Positions 9,825-22,200 of a stretch of 64,000 nt of DNA are shown piece after piece. The translations under genes were made by a program, and so were the position numbers. Within the stretch, counting starts at the first letter, position 1. Every line of letters begins with the position of its first letter. The notes below the pieces were generated by a model, which was not told the origin of the DNA, ran no database searches, and saw nothing but the letters and a program-made list of their open reading frames with translations. The stretch is from the NCBI GenBank assembly GCA_039545355.1, contig BCJJ01000023.1, positions 714,397-778,396 of the forward strand, in the 5' to 3' direction. Source of the DNA: Trichosporon coremiiforme (lineage: Eukaryota > Basidiomycota > Tremellomycetes > Trichosporonales > Trichosporonaceae).

Positions 9825-12800
9825 ATGGGCGTCAAGAGGAAAAGTACCTCGGGTGCTCCGATTGAGAAGAAGGTGAGCTTTTCTATTCGACGAGAGCTGA
9901 CCCTCAGTCACGGAAGGGAAAGGCGAAGGCTGTCGAGCCCGATACCGATGAAGAGATCGAGCAGTACGCTGCGCACTCGACGCTCGTCGACCCCATGATC
10001 GACCCGCAGCATTCGGATGACAGTGACGACGATGAGGACGACGACGACGTTCCCGAATTCGACGGGATGGATCAGGACGAGGACGACGATGTTCCTGAGT
10101 TCAACGGCGACGATGCTTTTGAGAACGGCGAGGAAGACACGCCCGCGGCATCGACATCAGCACCGAAGAAGTCGTTGTACAAGGCGCCGACGCTGAAGGA
10201 ACTGGACGAGCTTCGTGACGCCGAGGCTAGCGGAGGCAACACGTTCAGCATGCAGCTTGAGGAGCTGCTGGGCAGTGCGCTGCTCAGCACCACGCCGGCG
10301 GCGGGTCTGAAGGCCCTCCTCGGTGCGGTGCACGACCTCGTGCACTCTCTCCCTGAGCTCGCTCCGATGGCGCCAAAGAAGGCTGTGAAGAAGGTGCCCG
10401 GCGTTCCCTTCCCGGGACCGAAGGCGCTGCTCCCCACGACCGAGGAGGTGCAGTGGAAGCTCGGATTCGAGAAGCCGACGGAGGTGCTCGTCGCGGGCTC
10501 GTGGCCCGTGGTCGGCGGGTACAAGAAGGCGAAGGGAGAGGAGGGAAACATTGACATTGTGGTCATGATGCCTCCGGTAAGTTGTTTGTCCTGCTTCTGC
10601 AGCTGACATACAGTCTCTGTTTTCTGCGAAGGACCGCACGGCGTACCGCTACTTCCACAAGCGGGCGTACTACCTCGGCGTGATTGCGCAGGCGCTGAAG
10701 AGCGCTTCGAAGGAGAATGGACCTCTGAAGGGAGCCGAGATTGCTTGGGAGTATGCGGATGCGCGCCGGCCCATCGTAAACGTTCGCGCAGGCAAGGCGC
10801 AGGGTCTGAAGCGTGCCGTCGACGTGCGGGTTCACGCTGGCGCGCCCGACGTCTTCCCCCTTGCGACGCTGTACCCTTCGAAGTCGCTCATCAGGGCTGA
10901 AGACGAGGCTACCCCGACACCGCTGACCTCCACTTCCCTCCTCCTCGATACCCTGCACAAGCCGCATCTCCTTCACTTGCACCGTCTGGCCCAGGCTCTC
11001 GGCGACCGCGGAGCCGACAAGTTCCTCGCCCTCTGGCGCATCTGGGCCGCGCGCCGCGGCATCCCCCGTCACCTCGGTGGAAGTGGATGGTTTGCGTCCA
11101 TGCTTCTCGGGTGGGTCGTCGAGGGCGCCGAGATCGGAGGCAGTAAGCCTCGCCGCCAGCGCGGACTCGGCAAGGCGCTTCCTCCGTGGGGTGCGCTCCG
11201 CGCCGCATGGGAGAACCTCGCGCACACCGACTTCGAGGATACGCCTGTCTTCCTTGGCGAGGCGAACGTGGCCCGTACTGAGTTCTCGGGCGACGTCCTT
11301 GTCGACGCGACGGGAACGGTCAACCTCTTCGCTGGATGGGAGAAGGGAGATGTTGAGATGGTGAGTGCTAGGCGTCCCTAATGTTAGCTGACATCAGCTC
11401 CGGTATCACGCCCGTGAGACCCTCGCGATGCTCGAGGATGCGGCGGCCGATCACTTCCAGGACGTCTTCCTCCGCGCCGAGACGCTTGGTCCCGCCACCT
11501 ATGACGAGTACATCATGTAAGCTTCGCATCACGTTTCCTGAGCTGACCTCAGTGTGGATGCGTCCAAGGCGAAGGCCGATGCGGGTCTAGTGGCCGAGGC
11601 TGAGCAGCCGAGAACGATCGATCGCCTCACGCATCGCGCCGCGGACGTCGTGCGACAGGGATTGACCGATCGCGCGCGCATCGTGCACACCAGCGTGCTG
11701 TCCGACACGCATTTCGCCGTCGGCCTGCTGCTGAACGGCGAGGAGGCCGGACGGACGCTTGATGTCGGACCGCATGCGGACCAGCAGGAGGCGTGTTCCG
11801 CGTACCGTGCGCTGTGGGGCGAGAAGGCTGACCTGCGCCGGTACCAGAACGGTGTCATCGCTGAGTCGGTGCTCTGGACGCCGCACCGCCCGGAGCAGCG
11901 TGCGCAGATCCCGTTCCAGGCGGCCGAGTGGCTGCTGAAGCGGCATCTCGGCGCTGTCTCCGTTGCCTCTCGCTCGGCGAGCGACAGCTGGCTGCATATC
12001 ATCCAGGTGCCGGACGCCGCTCGCGACGCCGTCTGTGTTGCCAACTCGGAGACCCAAGGTTTCGCGCCCATCATGACCGCCTATCAGAAGCTGCACAGCA
12101 TGCTGAAGAACATCGACGACGAGCTTCCGCTCGGCGTGCTCAACGTTACGCCCGCAAGCGAGCTGCTCCGCTACGCGTCCGTCCTTGTCCCGCACCCCGT
12201 CGATGCGAACCGCCTCGCGACTGCGCCGGAGTCGCTCGGCTACGTTCCCGTCGCCGAGGTCGGGCTGCAGTTTGAATCTTCGCCCCGCTGGCCCGACGAC
12301 CTCGAGGCTGTTCAGGCTCTGAAGCTCGCGCTGCTTGAGAAGGTCGCGCGTGTGCTCCAGCCCCGCATCAGGGCGCGCATGGCGATCGCGCTCGATGCTG
12401 ATGCCACCACGGTTGAGGACCAGGCTTCGCTCGAGCTGCTCATGGACGGTGTCGCCTTCCGTCTGCGCATCATGTACGAGAAGGAGAAGGTGATGATCGA
12501 GCGTGCGCTGGAGCCTGCTCGCCCTGGTGTACCGAAGCCCCCTGCGCCGCCACGAAGGCTGCTCCTCCCCGCACTTGCCAAGTGGGAGCGACGATTCGAG
12601 TACGAGCCGCGGCACCACTCCACGCTCGCGCCGATGCACCACCGCTTCCCGAGCTTCTCTACGGCTGTGCGTCTCCTGAAGCGCTGGACGGCGGCGCACA
12701 TGCTCCGCATCGAGGGCGAGGCGCTCGAACTTCTCGTCGCGCACACGTATCTCGCCCCCGGAAGCCTCGGCGCTCCCGCCGGGGCGACTGCCGGCTTCCT

Positions 12801-13506
12801 CCGCACGCTCGAGGAGCTCGCGGCCTGGGACTGGCGCACGTCGCCGCTTTTCGTCCCCCTCGTCGCCGTCACGCGTGATGCGGCCAGCGCCAGTGGACGC
12901 CCCCGCTTCCCGACCGCGGAGCGCGAGGAGGCCCTTGCTGCCTTCTCTCGCCGCGGCGAGAAGCACGCGTGGAGCATCATCACCGAGACCGACACGACGG
13001 GAACGCGATGGACTGGGAACGTCGGTCCGCTGATCGCGGCCCGTGTGCAGGCGCTCGCTGGCGCGACTCTCGCTGCCGTCCGCAACGCTAGCCCGCTCGA
13101 CGTCCCTGCGCTCTTCGCGACCCCCCTCGAGCACTACGACGCTGTCTTCCACCTGTCTCCCGGAACTCGTGCCGCGCAGGCGCTGGAGCCGGAGATTCCT
13201 TCCGGTTTCCGCTCTGCGGAGGCGCATGACGTCCGCCTCGGCTTTGACCCAGCCAGCCTGCTGGCGGCCGACATCCAGCGGTTGTACGGTGACGCCCTCC
13301 TCGTGTTCCACGACGTGAACGGCGGCCGCGCCATCGGCATCCTCTTTAACCCGCAGCGCAACACGCCGAGGGCCTTCAAGCCGCTGCTCGGTTACAACAC
13401 TGCGCCGGCGAGCAAGAGCCTCGTGTCGCTGAACAAGGCGGCCGTCATTGAGGAGATCAAGCGTCTCGGTGCCGGCATTGTCACGAGCGTGGACGTCAAG
13501 AAGTAG
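9825..13506 (+). CDS. UTP22: U3 snoRNP protein Utp22 (Nrap family)
   Basis: Five exons (9825-9872, 9908-10576, 10632-11360, 11398-11516, 11553-13506) encode 1172 residues. Utp22 is the nucleolar SSU-processome subunit that binds Rrp7 and CK2 in the UTP-C subcomplex. The acidic N-terminus (SDDSDDDEDDDDV) is followed by Nrap blocks: VQWKLGFEKPTEVLVAGSW, GNIDIVVMMP, then DRTAYRYFHKRAYYLG at the start of exon 3. Exon 5 contains the large second half, including LLKRWTAAHMLRIEG and a C-terminal block with DALLVFHDVNGGRAIGILF and NPQRNTPRAFKPLLGYN. Length fits the family (about 1150-1250). All introns are 35-55 nt and end in CTGAC..CAG-type acceptors, except the second, which ends GCGAAG. The gene is tail-to-tail with the MFS gene, with 78 bp between. 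Confidence 0.96.
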
Positions 13507-13584
13507 ACTGGCATCTGTAGGGATAGAGTTACACCATGCATAGAGATTACATAGCCCAAGAGTGCACTGTAGAGAAAGAGGACC

Positions 13585-15176
13585 TTACACCCACGGTGTG
13601 CCGACCTGCTTACTGCGCATGACGCGCGAGATACCAATCCAGATACTGCCGGCGAGTACGACAGTGGCACAGAACATGGACGCCTCGAGGTACGTGTCGT
13701 TGGTGTCCTTGAGCTGGGCCGTGATGGGCGTGCCCGCGAGCCAGAACCAGCCCGACACAAAGAAGCACATGCCGAGATAGAGACCGGCCTGGTTTGTGTG
13801 CGGGGCGAAGGAGGCAGCTCCGGGGTTCATACTCGCGCCATAGCCTCCAGAGGCAATACCGTAGATGGCGTCGTAGGCGAGGATTGCGCCGACCGAGTTC
13901 GTCAGCGTCCAGAAGTACATCATGATACCGCTCGCGGATCCGAAAGCGGCGAGGACATTGATCGGGCCGATGCGTTGCGCAAAGAAGAGGGGGATGATAC
14001 GGCCGAAGAGACTGACTCCGTTTGCGATGGCCGGAGCGTAGTTTGCCAGCGCAACGGGGACGCCCTTGCTAGTGGCGTATGTCACACCGAACGTCTGCGG
14101 CGCGTAGATTGCCATACTGGCCAGACAAGCGCCGGCGACGTATACAGTGTACGCCTTGTTGCGGAACACCTCGGGGGAGAGGACAGCGACCTTCTTCCTC
14201 GGCGCGACGGTTGTGCTGAGGGCAAAGAAGGCGAAGACGCTGAACGCGAGCACGAGGAAGCCGAGGATGCGCAGACTCCAGTCGACACCGACGGCGGGGA
14301 TCAGGTAGTTCAACATGATCGGAAGGAAGATGCCAGCGACGGCGGAGCCGGAGGCTTGTAATCCGAACGCGAGCGTGCGATATCGACTCCGAGCGAAGTG
14401 GTGGGACAGCGTCGCGACGGACGGCGAGAAGATCAGGCCCATCCCGATACCGACGCCGATACCGTGCGACAGCAGGACTTGCCAGTACTCCTTCGACAAA
14501 GAAGCCATCATGAGGCAAAAGGTGTACAGGAGACCGCCTACCAGCATCAGTTGCTTCAAATAGCCGCAGTCGAGCAAGGGTCCCGAGACGCACCCCAGCA
14601 TCGGACAGAGAGCGAACTGGATAGAACCAATCCACGATACAGCCATACCGGACGTGTCGCTCAGCTTCCCGGAGAGATACTCTTGCTGGAAGACTCCCCA
14701 GGACTGTGTCATTCCATCTCGACATTAGCCGATGCCACAAGCGATGTTTGAGACTACTTACAGCAGAGCATGTTCACCAGAAAACTTCCAGCACAGTTCA
14801 GCCACCCCTTCCATCCGGGCTCGACGTACTCCATTCTGCTCGCCTCCTCGATGACTTGGTTCTCGTCGTGTTCTCGCTGCGCTTCCGTCTCATCCTTCTC
14901 TCCGTGGTACTCCGACATCTCCCCTCCTGCTCCTCCTCTTCCCTTCGCGTCATATCCGTCAATGTCAGAGGAGGGCAGAACATGCTGTGTCCCAGACTGC
15001 ACCGAGACGCGAGACACGTTCCGGTCCAGCCGCACGTCGGTGAAGCTGGCGGTCGGGTACGCGCCAAACTCGGCCTCGACGATCGTCTGCCGTTGGGCGT
15101 CGGTTGCCTGCAGGCAGTCGCCCTCGGGAAAGGATGGATCCCGCCATGGTTTCGACCTCGGAGCGTCAGTCGTCAT
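13585..15176 (-). CDS. MFS transporter, monocarboxylate-porter-like
   Basis: Two exons (15176-14762, 14717-13585) give 515 residues. A hydrophilic N-terminal tail of about 120 residues precedes the first helix (GWLNCAGSFLVNMLCYG), which crosses the intron, and TQSWGVFQQEYLSG, the signature loop of fungal monocarboxylate-type (SLC16-like) MFS proteins. About 12 membrane helices follow; FSPSVATLSHHFARSRYRTL is the conserved loop after helix 4 and the central loop (TTVAPRKKVAVLSPEVF) separates the halves. NGVSLFGRIIPLFFAQRIG matches the motif of the second half. Substrate cannot be assigned: fungal members carry riboflavin, carboxylates or nothing known. The intron acceptor is GAG, with a CTAAT branch. 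It is convergent with UTP22. Confidence 0.85.
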
Positions 15177-16289
15177 CGCCGTTGTCTCTGTCGTGGTATT
15201 CGAGTGCAAGAGTCCTTCTCCGCTGAATTTCAGGTCGTCAGGGACGTGCGTCCGTCGGCGTGGCTGGGCTCCTAACGATCGTGAAGTGGGCCGAGAAGAC
15301 GAGTCGCGTCTGAGACGTGTGAGTCGCTGTATCAACAAGACAAGGCTGCTCAAGATGGGGAAATGGGAAATACCAACACCTCTTCACAATGTCAGTCCGC
15401 GAGCCGAGCGAGAGCGCTCATGAAGTTATGCATTTCCCGCCCCGCAACTCCATCTCCGGTCAGCTGGCTGAAGATGGATATAGCAGCGGAACAGCAGAGA
15501 GACGGCCATGGCCGGGCCGGTGCCTTGATCCCTGGGATGCGGATGAGAGTGGATGGGTGGATGTTCGGGCCTCGCTCTGCTCTGCTACTGCCACCGCTGC
15601 CTGATCGCCCGGCGCTGCTGGACGCGGCTGGATATCTTGTTCTGCCGCGAACCTTACATCCTGGGCCGAGTCAAGCAGATCCAGCGTAGAGCCGTGTTCT
15701 ACGCCACCGGTTCGGAGGGCTACTCGGCCCTACTCAGCCCTTTCTCGCCCACCTCCACACTACGGCCATGGACTCGGCCCTCGAGTAGGCAAATGGTTGA
15801 CAACACGGAGGAGTGTTCATCCTGAGCTTACGGCCCTGCATCCTTCTCCGCGTCTGTCGAGCATGTGACTGATCTTGTGCAGCCCGCGCTGTCTGCACCT
15901 GGTGCAGAGATGGCCATGTTCTGAATGAGCAGAAATATGGCATTCTCGGCTATTTTTCCTAGGGAAATGTCCGATTCGGCATTTCTGCAGGGTGTGATTC
16001 GACTCTCTTGTTCTGCAGCTCGCGTCAGTCGCTTCCGTGGGCAGTGACGCAAATAGCACTTACCCCAGAGCGGACAGTGATCGTCGATCGCTTGGCGCGT
16101 GGCGTTGAGCGTGGCTTGCACGTTGCAAGGGGGCCCGGAGGACGACGAGAAATGAAAGGGGCGTAGAGGGAGGCGGAGCGTGGTGGCTGGCCCGGACCGA
16201 CACCCGACAGTGGCAGATTCGGGCGTTGTGCACTTTGATGTCACTGTGCTGTAGGATCCTCACACATCTCCATCTGTGCGTGCATACCG
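15177..16289. other. 1.1-kb intergenic region
   Basis: Divergent spacer between the MFS gene (-) and the proposed microexon-rich unit (+). A minus-strand reading frame at 15828-16244 contains a plausible 45-nt intron (GTAAGT...CTGACGCGAG) but has no ATG start and no recognisable domain, so it is not called. The last 90 bases before 16415 are pyrimidine-rich (CTTTTCTTCTC, TCAATCTCTCTCTATTC), like a promoter or leader. Confidence 0.45.
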
Positions 16290-19200
16290 ATGGATCTGGG
16301 AGGCGCCCTTGACACGTCAACTGACAGCTTTTCTTCTCACGCTTCACAAGGCATATCTATCTTCCACGCTCGTTGCATCCATCACTTTTTGTTCAATCTC
16401 TCTCTATTCGATAGGTGCGTGAATGAGCTGAGAAGCGCTTGCACCTAAGCCGACCTTCAGTTCGCTAGTATCGTGAGTAGCGCGCGTATGACGCTGCTTC
16501 CTGGGATAACGCGTAAGCTGACCCTCAGATTCACTGCAACTTCAGAGACCGATGCATCGCTCGTGAGCTGTCTGTCCGACATGTTCAAGCTCACTGCCGG
16601 GTGCCAACGCCCACTTTCTGGTAAGAAGTGTCGCAAGAACGGCTGAAGGGCGTATCCTTTCGACAGCTGGAATCCAGACTCTCCTCGATTAATGATACAT
16701 ACAGATTCCGGTCACTGCTTGAGCTGAAAAGGGCTTGGTGTTGCACCAAACCGCACCTGGCAACTCATCCATCGGCGCAGGTGGCGCTTTCTCCTGCTTT
16801 GCAAGCTGCATACCGATGGTCTTCCGCAGCCTCGTGAATAGAGCAAGTGCACATTTCCTATGAAATTCGGTGCATCGCGCCCCTGTGGTACTTCATCGCA
16901 ACTGAAGGTGCTTCCCATAATGAGGAGCACGTTCGAAGGCCAACTGGTGAATGAAGCTTCACACTCTGAGCTTTAGAATGCTGGCGTTCAGACAACTGTG
17001 TGGGCTCCCTTGCCGCTCCCCAGCTTACCAATTAGACCAGCAGCATTTAGAACTTCTGAGGACCTGAGCATCGCTCGTGTGAATGCGGAGGCTGGGAGTA
17101 CAGTAGTAAGCTCATTGGCAGTGACCACGGAGCTGATCGAAGTCCCGTGCAACGATCTGGGGACCCCTCTGCTGCCACGAGGTGGGTGCTGAGACACTCT
17201 CACGAAGCTCTCAGTGGTCCTCATATTCTGACAGCAGATTCAAGTGATACTGTCTACTTAACGAATGCAAGTTTACAGGATATGAGCTCCACTGAGAGCC
17301 GAAGCTGACGTCCAGTCCAGTGCACGTGTCTCCTGCCGGTAAGCTGCCCAGTTCTCTGCCTCAAAGCTGGCGTGCAGTGTTCAGCGCTGGAAACCCCAGT
17401 GGGTGATTCCGGTAGCTGTGGCAGTTCAGGCAACTAGCTAATTCGCGCAGATCTGACTTGCACAAGCCCCAGGCGGAGGAATACCGGGATGCCATCAGCG
17501 GACCTCGGTTTGTGCGGTAAGTAACACCTTCGCGCAGCAGCTTGTCGATCGTCTCATAAGCTGATCATCCAGTGGGTATGCCTCGATACTCCCGGAGTAC
17601 AGGTGAGTTACATTACAGCTACACACACGTGATATCTCAGCTGACGGCCAAGCCTGAAGCAGTGAGTCAAGGCATTCTCACTTCTCCGCTGGCAGGGTCA
17701 AACCTGCGTTGCTGCGACTTGTAACGTGTGTCAGCTGCAATGACGCTGAATGTGAGCTGATCGGGCCCAGCTTCACGATTCCTCCCATCCTCAGTCGGGT
17801 CCTAGCAAACACCGAGTCAGAGGCGTTTTGCGGTCTGCTGGGCGGTAGTGGTATCAGTTGATAGTTGGACTGGAGTCGTCTCGTGAGTGGTAAGTCGGGC
17901 CTGTCTTCAGCTGCATTCATGGCGCTTTCAGCTGACACGAGCAGAACCTCGTCGACACAGGTGAGTAGCAGCCACAGCTCGGCAATTGAAGCGCATAGCT
18001 GAGGTTACAAATCAGGCATACTGCACAGGGGACTCGAGTGCGGCCAGAGTCCAAACGTCCTTTCCTCTGACGTGATCAAAATGCTGACCAGGTGAGCAGC
18101 TGTTGTGTGCACAAAAGGCAGCTAGCTCTCAGTGCCGTCATCCTGCCGTCAACGGTTGGTGAGGCTGTAGCTGCGCCCGCGATGTGTTGAGCTAAGCGTG
18201 CAGAACTCTTGAGATCACTCAGCAACGCTTCAGGTGCAGCTGCAGTTGTTACAGACTCCAGCTGACTCAATCAGGACTGCTAGACATGGCGCGGACATTG
18301 CCGGTACGCAGCTCTTTGTCCACGGCCCTCAGCTAACTGCAAGAGTCAGCTAGTGCCTCAGGGGCGTTTCGCTTGACGTACTGTGCGGCCCAACAGTCCG
18401 AGCTCAGCAACCAGCAGGCGAGCAGGTCCGGATCCAGCCAAGCTTCGAGAGGCTTTGACGGGCGACCCAAGCGATATATTTGGAAAGTCGCGGCGCGGAC
18501 TTCCACACAGGAGACGGCGAGGCGCTCAGCTACAGTTGAAACAGTGGTTAGCTGACTCGACCAGAGTCTCAACCCCCTCAAGGAAAGTTGGGTAAGCTTC
18601 TACGGTGCTTGGGTTGCAGCTGACTTGCACAGAGTCCCGCCCTGCGCCGAATCGTATACCGGTGCGTAGCTGCAATTGCAGTATCCAGCTGACTCGAACA
18701 GGTCCCGCGTCAGTCCGTCTCCGCCTTCGGGTGCAGCTACACTGGAGCAATAATGAGCTGGCAGGCCAGGGTGGCTGCGCATCAGCACACCGCGAGTCAG
18801 GTGTGTAGTGTAGCTGTTGGTCGGATTTGGTATAGCTAATTGCGCAGATAACCTGCGCTCGCCGAAGAGAGCCGGGTGAGTAGCTGCGGCGCAGGAGAAC
18901 TAACCAGAGCAGGTTCTTGTTACGTCCTCAGTACCGGTTGAGCTGTCCCAGACAGGTAGGCAGACTGGAAGTATGAGGCAGCGGATCTAGCTGGTGCCAA
19001 TGGGTGCAATGAGCTAACGGCAAGTCGTACATTGGGCTGTCTCCGCGCTGATCGTCGCCTGTCCAATGGTGCGTACGCACAACTTGAATGCATGGTTCTG
19101 TGACCAGCATGAGCCTGTGAGCCGCTAGGTGGTACTGGGGATGAGGAGTTACCTCAAAGCGCATACAGAGCAAAGCATGAGGTCAGTACAGCTAAAGCAA

Positions 19201-19292
19201 GTCGGCCGTGTACGGCGCCCGTCGCGTTCGGCTACCCGCAGTCCGTCTCGGCCTCTTCCGATGCTCTGGCCGCCGAGACGGGCCGTGCGTGA
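16290..19292 (+). CDS. putative microexon-rich gene (about 25 introns in 3 kb); coding status unproven
   Basis: No long ORF exists here, yet the plus strand is packed with complete intron signatures: GTGNGN/GTANGN donors, AGCTGAC or AGCTAAC branch sites and CAG acceptors. Well-supported introns include 16415-16460, 16473-16528, 16947-16991, 17517-17572, 17961-18015, 18092-18132, 18155-18203, 18234-18274, 18592-18632, 18662-18701, 18731-18764, 18876-18912 and 19069-19128. Exons between them are mostly 22-36 nt (18204-18233, 18275-18303, 18633-18661, 18702-18730, 18848-18875). Removing introns yields stop-free joins, e.g. CRHPAVNELLRSLSNASG then LLDMARTLP, and near the end DNLRSPKRAG then FLLRPQYR and RTLGCLRADRRLSN, terminating ETGRA at 19290-19292. 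Larger exons (16667-16780, 16842-16946, 16992-17181) are open throughout. The ATG at 16290 and the middle frame (17235-18040) are ambiguous, and short open exons arise easily by chance, so a non-coding spliced RNA is the main alternative. No domain was recognised. Confidence 0.45.
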
Positions 19293-22200
19293 CGCGTTAT
19301 CTGCGCCCGGGTCCAGTCTGGGTCATGTGCTCGACACAGCGGGACGTGCACTTCTTCTGCCGACATGACCGAAACAGCCTCGACATGACATGGTCTGAGT
19401 CACTGGTGCGTGCTACATGAGCGGCATGAGCGACAGAGACATGGCGACATGAGCGCGACTGTGCACGGCTTCGCAGCATAGGGTAAAGACATGGGTCCGG
19501 AAGCTGACGCAGCCATAGTCGGCTCTCGGGGTTCGCGAAATCTGCACTCCCAAGTGGAGCGCCTGACTGACCACTGCGCTGTTGGTCAGTCAGTCTCGCC
19601 CGCGTCGCGTGCTGTGTTACGAACTGCGTACCGGACCCGATCGAAGCGCTCACGCGTCTCCTGGAATGCAAGTGCTCTCGTGCCGAGGCCTCCGTGTCGT
19701 CCCCGACCCTGTGACAGCAAGGCGGTTCTGAACAGCCAAGAGTACAGAAACTCGTGCCGCGATCTCTTGGAAGTCGAGCTTGGTGTTTCAGAGCCTAGAC
19801 TTTGACGCGCCAGTGCGTTTTCCTTGACCTCTTGGATCTTTGATCTCTTGGGTCCTGGATCCTTGGCACGCGTGGCCGCTAGCACGGCCCGCGCCGCCGA
19901 CAATCCTCGGCTTTCAAGAGTGCACGCCCGCTCTCAGCCGTGGGTGAGCGGCACCCTGCGCCAGCCGCACCAGCTGCGCCGCCCGTGCCATCCTCTGAGC
20001 CCTTTGCGCCTCCCCAACGAGGCGGCTTTGTCATCCACCGCTCGTAACCTCCACCCTTCCTGCGTCTGCGTGACTTTGGATGCCCGGTGGGCAGCCTTCC
20101 GAGACACCAATAGCACCAGTGCCCCTCGAAGGTTTACATCGTTGTCATCTGACCAGGCAGCACATGGCACCTGGCTTAGCTCGACAGCAGACTCGATCTG
20201 CGAGATGCCCCGTTAGTATAAGCGGACAGGTTGCCATGCAGGCATGCGCACTCGATGTTGTTGGAATGCTGGACCGGCACTGAAACTGACACACCTGGAA
20301 TGCAATTTGGACTCGGAACGCAGTTCCCACCGTAGCCTGGGTTGTCTGTGTTGTCTGTTTCGAGTCGGACAGGGTCGTGTCAGACATGACATGAGGCTGC
20401 GGTATGTAAGCAATGTCCGCTGGCGGGGCTGGCGACGCTGGCGGTGCGTTGGCTCGCATCCGGGATCGCGGAATGAGACCTGCTTCTGAGGTCATGTTCC
20501 GACCTCCAAAGTCTGGGCATCCGTCATGTCCTCGGTGTCCATGCAGCGAGCGGGTGAGATGTCCAATTCACCAGTGTGATCGGAACCAAAACACCTCTGG
20601 AATCCGCCCTTCCTCGCGCACGGGTGACGCCGGTGTGTGTGTCTTGCACTCGGCTCGAACTGCATGAGGCTGGGATAGAGCCCAGGCCCAGCGCAAGATG
20701 CAGCGGGTCAGCGGCGCAGAGGACTTCTGGACAGACATGCAAATCATCTAATTCTAGGGCGCGCGCGGGCGGCCAAGGAGAGCAGAAGGGGCGCAGAAGG
20801 GGCCATGTGTTTCTCAGGTTACTGCTGCATGCTTACCGTCAGCTGTATTTGTCAGCTCGTCCACCATCAGCAAGGTCCGCCGGATCTCTCGCAGCCCTGC
20901 ATATCCGGATCTGAGCGGTGCTCTGCGGTCCTCGTGTGCGCTTTGGTCTCTGCGGACCTGTTCTGGACACTTGTCTGCGGGGTCCGCGCTTGCGGCCGCA
21001 GCTGGAGAGATCGGCGGGGCTGCGGCGTCGAGCGGCGTAGACGTTGAGTCCGATTGTCCTGTCCGAATTTCACTCGCTTCGCTCGGAGAGCAATAGCGCA
21101 CCCCCCCGACACAAGCGGGCACAGTCCCGAGGGTCCCCGCGGACCGAGGTCCGAACTCTGATTGCGGGCTTCTTGTTTCTGATACGCCTGCTGCTCATGG
21201 GTCACACAGTGTCGTCGTCTTCGTAGCCTGTGCTGGGTTCGGAACGGTCCCATGCTCTGTGCGCCTCATCTGTGCTCCCTGCGTTGCTCGATTCCTGCAA
21301 ACCTGCACCTCCGAACTGCTCCTAGACTTCGAGCTCGTTCCGAAAGATCTGTCTTGGTAAGGAAGTGGAGGGAAGGGGCGACCTCCGACGTCTTCGGCGT
21401 GGGCGAGCGAGTTCCTGAGTGTTGACACCAAGATGCATAAACGAGCGAGCGGGCACCCTGGGCCATTCCGAAGAACAAATGGGAAGGTCGACGATTGCAT
21501 CCTTGACACTTGTTGCTTGGTTCCTGATCAAGCCTCCTCAGGACCCCTCGAGCCGCGTCAGGGTGTCACGGCGTAACTTTTGAGTAAACTTCGAGCACGA
21601 CTCGGCCGTTTGCCCGCGAATTCAACGAGATTACGCCCTCACCCCCCGACGTCACTGGTCCAGTGGCCGACATTTTTTCGTCAGTCTCTTGAGGTCATGG
21701 CTGATCACACCTCGTAGTTGCCCGTCATCATGATTGATGCTCCGCCCATTCAGAAACGTGCATGCATGTCAAGACAGTGGGCAGAAGCCTGCGTTCGTTG
21801 GGAGTCGTGGCCCCAGGGGTATGGGAAACAATGATGCATGACAACCAGCGAGGTGGAGCGGAATGCTTGTCGTAACAAGCACAAGAACACAAGAACAGCA
21901 GGGGGATGACGTAGACGGTTGGGCGAATCGATGGGTCTCGAGTAATTTTTCCAGCGTTCCTTCGCTTGTTTCGCGTGCGTTGAGTCTACATGTCGTGCCC
22001 ACGCGTTTATAATGACATACCTCGCCCTCACTAGCTCTGCTGGCGACCGGCGGCAGTCGGACCCGGCCCTCGGCGGCCGAGCCACCAGCGGCCAAGAACT
22101 ACTCGAAGATTGTTTTTGTTTTCAGGGTCTAGCGTCCACCCTCCTGCACATGACGGACCCTCACGGCCTCACCTTCCATCTTTGGTAGCCGCTGTCGCCT

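Noticed and set aside
11587..13311. 574-codon minus-strand ORF across UTP22
   Set aside because: Antisense shadow; no domain, while the plus strand encodes conserved Nrap blocks.
15828..16244. Cys-containing minus-strand frame with a candidate 45-nt intron
   Set aside because: No ATG at its start (GTG), no signal peptide or domain; the intron length is a multiple of three so splicing gives no phase evidence.
17451..17602. Alternative frame SDLHKPQAEEYRDAIS joined to GYASILPEY in the microexon array
   Set aside because: It looks protein-like but its incoming phase does not match either acceptor choice of the preceding exon; kept only as an alternative, not as evidence for a domain.
19586..19903. 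105-codon minus-strand ORF, Arg/Lys/Ser-rich
   Set aside because: Overlapped by equal-length ORFs on the other strand, no domain and no splice partner.
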